6,845 nucleotides of DNA from Candidatus Desantisbacteria bacterium CG2_30_40_21 (GCA_001873945.1 MNYI01000151.1:1-6845); one strand, 5' to 3'; shown: positions 1-5,509, counted from the first letter of the stretch. Numbers and translations: made by a program. The notes: a model not told the origin generated them from the sequence alone.

Positions 1-30
1 CCATTTCCCCCCATTTCCCCCCATTTCCCC
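1..30. repeat. 10-bp tandem repeat (ccatttcccc x3) at accA 3' end
   Basis: Three perfect copies of CCATTTCCCC (GGGGAAATGG on the accA strand) sit at 1-10, 11-20 and 21-30. The array may continue past the window edge. Ten is not a multiple of three, so successive units are read in different frames of accA. No frame of the unit contains a stop codon, so the array lengthens the AccA tail with Gly, Glu, Met, Asn, Lys and Trp residues rather than ending it. It begins almost exactly where normal AccA proteins end. Confidence 0.9.
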
Positions 31-959
31 ATCTTTTGATATTTTTCATATCGCTCCTCTAACAAGGCAGGGATATCTATAGCCTTTAACTTGTTCAAGT
101 GTTTTTTTATCGCTTTTTTAATCTTTTGAGCTGCTTCATCATGATTGCGATGTGCCCCACCAGATGGCTCCAAGATTATCTCGTCAATAATTTGGAGTTC
201 TAACAAATCTTTAGCAGTTAAATGAAGGGTGCCTGCTGCCTCTTCAACCCTTGTTTTATCATTCCATAATATAGCGGCACAGCCTTCTGGAGAGATGACA
301 GAATATACAGCATGTTCAAGCATCATAACCCTGTCTGCAACGCCAATAGCCAGTGCCCCACCACTGCCGCCCTCACCTATAATTACAGCGATAACAGGTG
401 TTTTTAATCTGGAGAGTATAAAAAGATTTCTGGCAATTGCCTCACCCTGTCCCCTTTCCTCTGCCTCTATGCCAGGATATGCACCTGGTGTATCAATAAA
501 TGTAAGAAGCGGCTTTTTGAATCGTTCAGCAAGACGCATTATCCTTGCTGCCTTACGATAGCCCTCAGGGTTGGGCATGCCAAAATTGCAAGCAATATTG
601 GTAGTAGTATCTTTCCCCTTCTGATGAGCAATAACAAATACGGTTTCATTGGCAAATCTTGCCATACCAGTAATTATAGCCCTATCATCCCCAATTAGCC
701 TGTCTCCATGAAGTTCAATAAACTCATCAAATATCCTTGGAATGTAATCCATAATACATGGCCTGCGAATATGTCTGGCAATCTGTGTCTTTTGCCACGG
801 GGTAAGATTTAAGAAGATTTTTTTAATTAATCCCTCATACTCTTCTTGAAGCTGTATTACTTCATCCCTTGTCTCGTTTGGATCTATTGCTAAAAGGTTG
901 GAAATCTTTTCATCCAATTCATTAATTGGAATTTCAAAGGGTAAGGAACCAATATTCAA
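1..959 (-). CDS. accA: Acetyl-CoA carboxylase carboxyltransferase subunit alpha (AccA), 3' end outside window
   Basis: The frame is open for 319 codons from a TTG at 959 and reaches the window edge without a stop. The product is the alpha half of the carboxyltransferase, which with AccD moves the carboxyl group from carboxybiotin to acetyl-CoA to give malonyl-CoA, the first committed step of fatty-acid synthesis in the cytoplasm. Visible family motifs are HGDR (84-87), HQKGKDT (112-118), IDTPGAYPG (155-163), the glycine-rich GEGGSGGALA (195-204), which in this family helps form the oxyanion-hole region, and VISPEGCAAILW (221-232). The TTG start is chosen because GGAGG lies 9 nt upstream and the predicted -10 box at 1003-1008 excludes the only upstream in-frame ATG (1004). 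AccA is usually about 315-320 residues, and the usual ending (ERYEKYQKMG, 302-311) is present, so little of the normal protein is missing. The tail from about residue 311 is encoded by a 10-bp tandem repeat. Identification is secure; the C-terminus is unknown. Confidence 0.96.
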   Translation of the reverse strand, partial: MNIGSLPFEIPINELDEKISNLLAIDPNETRDEVIQLQEEYEGLIKKIFLNLTPWQKTQIARHIRRPCIMDYIPRIFDEFIELHGDRLIGDDRAIITGMARFANETVFVIAHQKGKDTTTNIACNFGMPNPEGYRKAARIMRLAERFKKPLLTFIDTPGAYPGIEAEERGQGEAIARNLFILSRLKTPVIAVIIGEGGSGGALAIGVADRVMMLEHAVYSVISPEGCAAILWNDKTRVEEAAGTLHLTAKDLLELQIIDEIILEPSGGAHRNHDEAAQKIKKAIKKHLNKLKAIDIPALLEERYEKYQKMGKWGEMGGN

Positions 960-968
960 GGTTATTTT

Positions 969-973
969 CCTCC
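969..973 (-). promoter_or_regulatory. Ribosome binding site that sets the accA TTG start
   Basis: On the minus strand GGAGG is followed by a 9-nt spacer and then TTG at 959. This is a full-strength Shine-Dalgarno match at good distance. The alternative in-frame ATG at 1004 has no such site and falls inside the predicted -10 box. Confidence 0.8.
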
Positions 974-1002
974 ATATCGTATAGTATCTGCATATTACAT
1001 AC

Positions 1003-1031
1003 ATTCTATCAAGATTTTGCAATAATGTCAA
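1003..1031 (-). promoter_or_regulatory. Predicted sigma-70 promoter of accA
   Basis: Reading the minus strand, TTGACA (1031-1026) is followed by a 17-nt spacer and TAGAAT (1008-1003). The -35 is perfect, the -10 matches 5 of 6 and the spacing is ideal. The expected transcription start is near 996, giving a leader of about 37 nt before the TTG codon of accA. It lies back to back with the argJ promoter, with 32 nt between the two -35 boxes. Confidence 0.72.
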
Positions 1032-1063
1032 TAAAAAACTGACCGTGCAAGTCGTAAAAAAGA

Positions 1064-1092
1064 TTGACAATGCTTAACAAGTTTGATATAAT
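1064..1092 (+). promoter_or_regulatory. Consensus sigma-70 promoter of argJ
   Basis: TTGACA (1064-1069), a 17-nt spacer and TATAAT (1087-1092) form an exact consensus promoter. The expected start is near 1099, about 150 nt upstream of the argJ ATG, so the transcript would contain the whole MITE-like element at 1115-1220. Without the element and one copy of its flanking repeat, the leader would be only about 40 nt. I see no obvious arginine operator in or beside the promoter. Confidence 0.85.
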
Positions 1093-1114
1093 AATCATGA
1101 TAACTTGATGATTG

Positions 1115-1220
1115 TGTAACCGTTCACAGGGGCATGAAGGCTGTCATTCCCGCCCCCGTTCACGGGAGCACGAAGATTGTTCTTCTTGCAACTGTCATAT
1201 AGAAGGTGTGAACGGTTACA
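1115..1220. mobile_element. MITE-like element: 14-bp terminal inverted repeats with 6-bp target duplication
   Basis: TGTAACCGTTCACA (1115-1128) and its exact reverse complement TGTGAACGGTTACA (1207-1220) bound a 106-bp segment with no credible coding sequence. Immediately outside both ends is the same 6-mer TGATTG (1109-1114 and 1221-1226), as expected for a target-site duplication. Inside are a diverged 36-bp tandem repeat and small hairpins (CCCG-TTCA-CGGG at 1155-1166; GCACGAAG paired with CTTCTTGC at 1168-1189, 7 of 8 pairs). No transposase is present, so it would have to be moved by one encoded elsewhere. It lies in the argJ leader, 30 nt upstream of the start codon. The alternative is a structured leader RNA that happens to be flanked by TGATTG. 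The family is not recognised. Confidence 0.68.
1120..1191. repeat. Two diverged 36-bp tandem units inside the MITE-like element
   Basis: The segment from 1120 and the one from 1156 match at 20 of 25 positions, both starting with CCGTTCAC, and all five differences are transitions. The remaining 11 bases of each unit are weakly similar. A third, inverted copy of the octamer (GTGAACGG, 1208-1215) lies in the right terminal repeat. Confidence 0.6.
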
Positions 1221-1250
1221 TGATTGTTCAGTATATAAGGGGAAACGCGT

Positions 1251-2450
1251 ATGGATATACAACAAATCTCTGGCGGTATCACTGCCCCGAAAGGTTTTTT
1301 AGCAGCCGGGGTATGCTGTGGGTTAAAGACAGTTGGAAATGATCTGGCAATTATTTATTCGCAAGAGCCGTGTGTTGCTGCTGCGGTATTTACATCTAAC
1401 AGGTTTCAGGCAGCACCGGTTAGCGTCTCAAAACAGCATCTTGCCTCTGCCTCAGCATTTCATGCAATTGTAGCCAATAGCGGTTGTGCCAATTGTGCCA
1501 CAGGTGAGCAGGGGATACGGGATGCACAAGCAATGGCAGAAATTACAGCTGCTTTCTTAAATATCCCGGAGGATTCCATTCTTGTTGCCTCTACCGGGAA
1601 GATTGGAACATTTCTGTCCATGGACAAAATAAAGGCAGGGATACGGGATGCCCTGTCTACACTAAATAAAGAGGGTGGTCTGGCTGCGGCTGAGGCAATC
1701 TTGACTACTGATAGTGTACCCAAACAGGTGGCTGTGAAACTTGTGATTCAGGGCAAACAGGTAATAATAGGCGGGATAGCCAAGGGTGCCGGCATGATCG
1801 CCCCAAACATGGCCACTATGCTGGCTTTTTTGACTACAGATGCTATGTTGTCTAAAGAATTGCTGGATAAAATGTTTCGGAATGCGGTCAATAGCTCATT
1901 TAATTCCATAACCATTGATGGTGATACAAGTACAAACGATACAGCAGCCATTCTTGCCAATGGGGCATCTGGCGTGGTGCTGAATGAATCTGATCTGGAT
2001 GTATTTCAGGCAGGGCTTAATCATATCTGTCTTGAATTGGCAACTATGATTGTCAGAGATGCTGAGGGGGCAACAAAGCTGCTCAAAATACATATCAAGA
2101 ATGCACCGAATCAGGATATGGCAAGAACAATTGGCTTATCAATAGCAAATTCTACCTTAGTCAAGTGTGCCTTGTTTGGTGCGGATCCTAATTGGGGAAG
2201 GATATTGTGTGCTATTGGGAATGCAGGGATTGATATTGATTTAGGAGATATTGATGTCTATGTCGGCCAGATGCAATTAGTCAAGAACAGTTATGCTTGG
2301 GAGTTTGACCATGCAGAGGCTCATCGGATATTATCCATGAATGAGGTTGAGTTAACCGTAGACTTGAAACAGGGCGACCATGAGGCTGTAGTGCTTGGGT
2401 GCGATATTACTACAGAATATGTGGGGTTTAATGCTCATTATAGTACATAA
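1251..2450 (+). CDS. argJ: Bifunctional ornithine acetyltransferase/N-acetylglutamate synthase (ArgJ)
   Basis: The 399-residue protein has full ArgJ length. The family moves the acetyl group from N-acetylornithine to glutamate in the cyclic arginine pathway; bifunctional members also use acetyl-CoA. The precursor cleaves itself before a threonine inside KGAGMIAPNMATML (178-191), giving alpha and beta chains; Thr189 would be the new N-terminal nucleophile. Other landmarks are NSGCANCATGEQG (76-88), STGKIG (114-119; Thr115-Gly116 are the usual oxyanion-hole residues, and Lys117 replaces the more common Val), DGDTSTND, FGADPNWGRIL and the C-terminal TTEYVGFNAHYST. The ATG at 1251 is supported by AAGGGG (1237-1242), 8 nt upstream, and by the typical N-terminus (GGITAPKGFLAAG). 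It heads the plus-strand block, with ilvE starting 14 nt downstream; argC and argB are not adjacent. Sequence cannot settle whether it is bifunctional or only the ornithine-dependent enzyme. Confidence 0.97.
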   Translation: MDIQQISGGITAPKGFLAAGVCCGLKTVGNDLAIIYSQEPCVAAAVFTSNRFQAAPVSVSKQHLASASAFHAIVANSGCANCATGEQGIRDAQAMAEITAAFLNIPEDSILVASTGKIGTFLSMDKIKAGIRDALSTLNKEGGLAAAEAILTTDSVPKQVAVKLVIQGKQVIIGGIAKGAGMIAPNMATMLAFLTTDAMLSKELLDKMFRNAVNSSFNSITIDGDTSTNDTAAILANGASGVVLNESDLDVFQAGLNHICLELATMIVRDAEGATKLLKIHIKNAPNQDMARTIGLSIANSTLVKCALFGADPNWGRILCAIGNAGIDIDLGDIDVYVGQMQLVKNSYAWEFDHAEAHRILSMNEVELTVDLKQGDHEAVVLGCDITTEYVGFNAHYST

Positions 2451-2464
2451 GGAGGAAAAAGAAG

Positions 2465-3337
2465 ATGCAAGTATATCTAAACGGAAAATTAGTCGCAAAA
2501 GAGGAGGCAAAGATTTCAGTATTTGATCATGGCACTTTGTATGGGGATGGTGTGTTTGAAGGACTTCGGTCATATAATGGACGGATATTTAAGCTGGAAG
2601 AACATATTGACAGGCTGCTTGATTCAGCTAAGGCAATTATGTTAATCATCCCACTTTCAAAAAAAGAATTAATAGATGCCGTGATTTCCACTGTAAGGGC
2701 AAATGATATTCACGATGGATATGTACGGCTGGTGGTAACCAGGGGGATAGGGGATCTTGGGCTTGATCCGAGAAAATGCCCCATACCATCTGTGTTCATT
2801 ATTGCAGATAAAATAACCTTGTATCCAGAGGAATTATATCAAAATGGCATGGAGATAATTACTGTGCCTACAAGGAGAAATATTCCAGAGGCATTGAATC
2901 CATGTATAAAATCATTAAATTACCTGAATAATATTATGGCAAAGATTGAGGCAATTCATGGGGGTGTGCATGAGGCACTCATGCTCAACTCTGAGGGATA
3001 TGTGACTGAATGCACGGGTGACAATATTTTTATTGTTAAGAACGGGACGCTTATTACCCCGCCAACATGGGTTGGTGCCCTGAAAGGGATTACAAGGGAT
3101 GCTGCCATGGAAATAGCAAGAATAAATGGAATTGATGCTATTGAAGAGGTGCTGACCAGATATGATCTTTATACTGCGGATGAATGCTTTTTAACTGGCA
3201 CAGCAGCTGAGATAATCTCTGTGATAAAAATTGATTCCCGCAAGATTGGCACAGGAAAGCCAGGGGAGATAACCCTGAAGATTATGGAGCAATTTAAGGA
3301 ACTTACACAGACAACAGGGGTTGAGGTGTATGTATAA
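2465..3337 (+). CDS. ilvE: Branched-chain amino acid aminotransferase (class IV PLP enzyme)
   Basis: The 290-residue protein is a fold-type IV PLP aminotransferase, predicted to interconvert Val, Leu and Ile with their 2-oxo acids using glutamate/2-oxoglutarate. It shows YLNGKLV and FDHGTLYGDGVFEGLRSYNG (20-39), Arg50 in HIDRLLDSAK (PLP phosphate contact in the family), the Schiff-base Lys149 in IKSLNYLNN, Glu182 in TECTGDNIFIV (pairs with the pyridine nitrogen) and FLTGTAAEI near the C-terminus. DLGLDPRKCP and KSLNYLNN are typical of IlvE rather than of D-amino acid transaminase or aminodeoxychorismate lyase, though class IV substrates cannot be proved from sequence. GGAGG (2451-2455) directly follows the argJ stop codon, 9 nt before the ATG, so it is almost surely cotranscribed with argJ. 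A toxin-antitoxin pair follows after 9 nt. Confidence 0.93.
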   Translation: MQVYLNGKLVAKEEAKISVFDHGTLYGDGVFEGLRSYNGRIFKLEEHIDRLLDSAKAIMLIIPLSKKELIDAVISTVRANDIHDGYVRLVVTRGIGDLGLDPRKCPIPSVFIIADKITLYPEELYQNGMEIITVPTRRNIPEALNPCIKSLNYLNNIMAKIEAIHGGVHEALMLNSEGYVTECTGDNIFIVKNGTLITPPTWVGALKGITRDAAMEIARINGIDAIEEVLTRYDLYTADECFLTGTAAEIISVIKIDSRKIGTGKPGEITLKIMEQFKELTQTTGVEVYV

Positions 3338-3346
3338 GGAGAATAA

Positions 3347-3583
3347 ATGAATACACAATTAATCCAATCCCATCCATCTATCATGATGGGAAAACCTTCC
3401 GTTACAGGGACACGAATTACTGTTGAACTGATCTTGGAAAAATTGTCTGCTGGAGAAACGATTGAACAATTGCTTGAGGCCTATCCACATCTCACAAAAT
3501 CAGCGATTTATGCAGCATTAGACTTTGCTGCTCAAGCTCTTCGGGCGGATGTGGTTTATCCTATGTTGGAAAAAGCAGCATGA
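3347..3583 (+). CDS. DUF433-family antitoxin of a type II toxin-antitoxin pair
   Basis: This 78-residue protein matches the small DUF433 family: HPSIMMGKP (9-17), GTRITVELILEKL (21-33), the AGETIEQLLEAYPHLT segment and a C-terminal helix that starts at IYAAL. DUF433 proteins are proposed antitoxins, with a helix-turn-helix-like N-terminal part that may bind DNA and a C-terminal part that may hold the toxin. The start is fixed by AAGGAG (3336-3341), overlapping the ilvE stop codon and 5 nt from the ATG. Its own stop overlaps the toxin start (ATGA, 3580-3583), the usual arrangement for translational coupling. Antitoxins of this kind often repress their own operon, but I see no clear operator or separate promoter between ilvE and this gene. 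Confidence 0.87.
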   Translation: MNTQLIQSHPSIMMGKPSVTGTRITVELILEKLSAGETIEQLLEAYPHLTKSAIYAALDFAAQALRADVVYPMLEKAA

Positions 3584-3933
3584 ACCTGTTGGTAGACGAA
3601 GGTGTTGATAGACCCATTGTTGTCCGATTGCGTCAAGATGGATACAATGTATTATATGTCACAGAAATGTCGCCAGGTATCACTGATAATGTGGTGTTTC
3701 AACGAGCAAATGAACAACAATCATTGTTGCTTACCGCTGATAAAGATTTCGGTGAATTAATTTATCGTCAAGGGCTTGTCCATACAGGAATTGTGTTATT
3801 GCGATTAGCAGGATTGCCGATGGAAACCAAGGTGACTCTTATTTCTATGGCGTTTGATGCTCATGCCTCAGAGTTTGTTGGTGCATTTAGTGTTATTGCT
3901 CCAAGTATCGTACGAATTCGTCATCAACAGTAA
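3580..3933 (+). CDS. DUF5615 PIN-like toxin (predicted ribonuclease)
   Basis: The 117-residue protein has the DUF5615 pattern: acidic pair Asp6-Glu7 in LLVDEGV at the end of the first strand, REGH-like RQDGYNVLYV (18-27), Asp36, and LLTADKDFGELIY (50-62) with Asp54 and Asp56. These are the conserved acidic positions expected to bind metal in a PIN-like nuclease fold, so the likely action is RNA cleavage, countered by the DUF433 protein just upstream. The partner gene overlaps by 4 nt and no separate ribosome binding site is strong. Seven of its eight arginine codons are CGA or CGT, against mostly AGA, AGG or CGG in argJ and ilvE, which suggests recent acquisition. The family assignment is firm from motif and pairing; the target is unknown. 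Confidence 0.87.
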   Translation: MNLLVDEGVDRPIVVRLRQDGYNVLYVTEMSPGITDNVVFQRANEQQSLLLTADKDFGELIYRQGLVHTGIVLLRLAGLPMETKVTLISMAFDAHASEFVGAFSVIAPSIVRIRHQQ

Positions 3934-3950
3934 GAGATTCATCAGTTTTT

Positions 3951-3977
3951 GAGCTGACAGCTGAATGCTTACAAATT
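3951..3977. repeat. Possible relic of a dispersed GCTGA-type repeat between toxin and HD-GYP gene
   Basis: This stretch begins with the palindrome AGCTG-A-CAGCT (3952-3962) and continues with AATGCTTACAAATT (3964-3977). The same sequence, less one A, recurs at 6814-6826 (AATGCTTCAAATT) in the right-hand intergenic region. It reads as repetitive noncoding DNA rather than a promoter or terminator: no T-run follows the palindrome. The call rests on a short match and is tentative. Confidence 0.3.
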
Positions 3978-4036
3978 AAGGGAGATTAGAAATTATGCCA
4001 CAAACAGGTTTTTTGTTGCTACTCCACCGAAGGTAG
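3978..4036 (+). other. Well-placed RBS and ATG, out of frame with the HD-GYP gene, and T6 slippery run
   Basis: AAGGGAG (3978-3984) stands 10 nt before an ATG at 3995, the best translation start in the 165-bp gap between toxin and HD-GYP gene. That frame meets TAG at 4034-4036 after 13 codons. At 4009-4015 it contains T-TTT-TTG, a classic -1 slippery heptamer within a run of six T. A -1 shift there, or one extra T, joins this ATG to the frame that runs open through the HD-GYP gene and gives a 334-residue protein beginning MPQTG. Without a shift the main frame has no ATG, GTG or TTG between 3958 and 4099. Confidence 0.5.
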
Positions 4037-4098
4037 ACCTTTTAGAGGAAAAATTACCAAAGGATAAAGGTGTTCATGAGTTAATAAAGGATATTCCT

Positions 4099-4998
4099 GT
4101 GCTTTTGAAGCCAGAGATAAAAAAAGAGGCAATTGACTGTATTAAGGCTACGGTTAATGATGTCAGGACAGGGAAATTGATAGATAAAGAAGGAGCAAAA
4201 AAAGTTGTCAGCTTGCTGGTAAAAGAGGTGATGAAAAACTATAAGCATACCTTACTTAACCTGATAGATATAAGGCATCATGATGAGTATACCTTTGCAC
4301 ATTCCATAAATGTTTGTGTGCTTTCTATCCTTATAGGAATAAAAAAACGGATGGAAAAAGAAGAATTAGAAGAGTTAGGGTTGGGGGGGTTACTTCATGA
4401 CCTTGGAAAGATAAGGATTGAGCATGAGATATTAAATAAGCCGGGAAAGCTTACTCGAGAAGAGATTGATACTATGAAACACCATCCAACCTATGGATAT
4501 GAAATCCTTTGTTTTGATCAAGAAATAGGAGAGATTCCACGAGAGATTGCCTATCAACATCATGAACAGTATGATGGGGGTGGGTATCCTCGGGGTCTTT
4601 GCGGAAAGGATATTCATGAATACGCCATTATCGCTGCTTTGGCAGATGTGTATGATGCCCTGACCACAGACAGACCATATCGAAAAAGCTTCCTTCCCCA
4701 TGATGCTATGAGAATTATGATCACTGACACAGAAACTAAATTTTCTCCTGATGCCATCAGACTCTTTCTGGAACATATGTCTATATATCCAGTAGGCAGT
4801 ATGGTCAGACTTAATTCAGGAGAAGTAGCTGTTGTTATCCTGTCCCACGAAAAAGCATTGATAAGACCAACGCTTAGAATGATACTCGACCCAAGAGGGG
4901 ATTATTATCCCGAAGCTCAGGAGGTAGATCTGAGACGGGATCGGAAAAGATTTATTGTTGGATCTGTTGGGGATGATGTGTTTTTGGAAAGACATTAA
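4099..4998 (+). CDS. HD-GYP domain protein, predicted cyclic-di-GMP phosphodiesterase (start uncertain)
   Basis: From a GTG at 4099 the product is 299 residues. It carries a complete HD-GYP domain: His68 in YTFAHSINVC, the His100-Asp101 pair in GLLHDLGK, NKPGKLTREE, His129 in KHHPTYGYEIL, HHEQYDGGGYP (154-164, the GYP signature) and Asp183 in ALADVYDALTTDRPYRK. All expected metal ligands are there, so it is probably an active enzyme hydrolysing c-di-GMP in the cytoplasm. A C-terminal segment of about 70 residues beginning YPVGSMVRLNSGEVAVV is typical of stand-alone members. No membrane segment or receiver domain is visible. AAAGGA (4086-4091) supports the GTG, but the same frame is open and protein-like back to about 4015 (FFVATPPKV), so the real N-terminus is probably longer and linked to the ATG at 3995 by a frameshift. 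Arginine codons (mostly AGA, AGG, CGG) resemble argJ and ilvE, unlike the toxin gene before it. Confidence 0.9.
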   Translation: MLLKPEIKKEAIDCIKATVNDVRTGKLIDKEGAKKVVSLLVKEVMKNYKHTLLNLIDIRHHDEYTFAHSINVCVLSILIGIKKRMEKEELEELGLGGLLHDLGKIRIEHEILNKPGKLTREEIDTMKHHPTYGYEILCFDQEIGEIPREIAYQHHEQYDGGGYPRGLCGKDIHEYAIIAALADVYDALTTDRPYRKSFLPHDAMRIMITDTETKFSPDAIRLFLEHMSIYPVGSMVRLNSGEVAVVILSHEKALIRPTLRMILDPRGDYYPEAQEVDLRRDRKRFIVGSVGDDVFLERH

Positions 4999-5027
4999 TC
5001 ATTTAACCGTCAGGTGTCTCAGTAGCA

Positions 5028-5040
5028 ACCGATAATCGGT
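5028..5040. repeat. Short perfect palindrome between convergent genes
   Basis: ACCGAT-A-ATCGGT lies 29 nt after the HD-GYP stop codon. No T-run follows on the plus strand, so it is not a standard intrinsic terminator for the HD-GYP transcript. It could be part of a rho-dependent end, a protein site or chance. Confidence 0.35.
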
Positions 5041-5048
5041 AGAGGGTG

Positions 5049-5080
5049 AAAAAATCTGGCAAAAATTAGATGTGTTTGCC
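5049..5080 (-). terminator. Weak intrinsic terminator of the aroB-aroQ operon
   Basis: On the minus strand GGCAAA (5080-5075) pairs with TTTGCC (5063-5058) around an 11-nt loop that contains the aroQ stop codon. Three nt later comes a run of six T (5054-5049). The stem is only 6 bp, so termination may be partial. It is the only terminator-like structure between the convergent aroQ and HD-GYP genes. Confidence 0.45.
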
Positions 5081-5509
5081 TTGAATCATATCCACAGCCG
5101 CCTTTAACCCCAGCAGATAGGAATTTCCCCCAAATCCTGTTATCTGACCTACAGCTACCCGGGTAATAAAGGATTTTTGCCTGAATTCTTCTCTGCTGTG
5201 GATATTAGAGATGTGTACCTCAATGGTTGGAATGCCAACCCCAGAAATAGCATCAGCAATTGCAATACTGGTATGGGTATATGCCCCGGGGTTTATGATA
5301 AGGGCATCAAAAATACCTCTGACAGCTTGAATCTTATCTATAATTTCACCCTCATGGTTTGATTGAAAACATTCAACCTCTACCCCTAATGACTGACCAG
5401 TTTCCTTCAAGCTATTATTTATCTCTTCCATGGTTATTGAGCCATATATATCTGGCTCTCTGGTTCCCAAAAGGTTCAAGTTTGGTCCGTGAATAATTAA
5501 TATTTTCAT
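5066..5509 (-). CDS. aroQ: Type II 3-dehydroquinate dehydratase
   Basis: The 147-residue protein has the normal length of the small dodecameric type II enzyme, which removes water from 3-dehydroquinate to give 3-dehydroshikimate, step 3 of the shikimate pathway. It opens with IIHGPNLNLLGTREPDIYG, which holds the catalytic Arg17 and Tyr22 (numbers from the Met). It also has QSNHEGEIID (49-58), INPGAYTHTS (72-81; Asn73 binds substrate), the catalytic His99 in EVHISNIHSREEFR and Arg110. The ATG at 5509 directly follows the aroB stop codon with no base between (TAGATG). A GGAG 12 nt upstream lies inside aroB, so its translation is probably coupled to aroB. The two genes encode consecutive pathway steps. 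Identification is firm. Confidence 0.97.
   Translation of the reverse strand: MKILIIHGPNLNLLGTREPDIYGSITMEEINNSLKETGQSLGVEVECFQSNHEGEIIDKIQAVRGIFDALIINPGAYTHTSIAIADAISGVGIPTIEVHISNIHSREEFRQKSFITRVAVGQITGFGGNSYLLGLKAAVDMIQGKHI

Noticed and set aside
1..30. Start of a CRISPR array
   Set aside because: The units are 10 bp and directly adjacent with no spacers, inside an open accA frame.
229..561. 110-codon plus-strand reading frame
   Set aside because: It is antisense to the conserved middle of accA, which explains the open frame.
1099..1250. Riboswitch or T-box in the argJ leader
   Set aside because: I find no T-box or known riboswitch core. The exact terminal repeats plus flanking direct repeats fit a small mobile element better.
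1112..1342. 76-codon plus-strand reading frame across the MITE-like element and the argJ start
   Set aside because: It lies on repetitive leader DNA, overlaps argJ out of frame, has no ribosome binding site and its translation has no protein-like pattern.
3952..3962. AGCTGACAGCT palindrome as terminator of the toxin gene
   Set aside because: The stem is 5 bp with no loop space and no T-run follows.
4432..4776. 114-codon minus-strand reading frame
   Set aside because: It is antisense to the core of the HD-GYP domain, with no ribosome binding site or recognisable family pattern.
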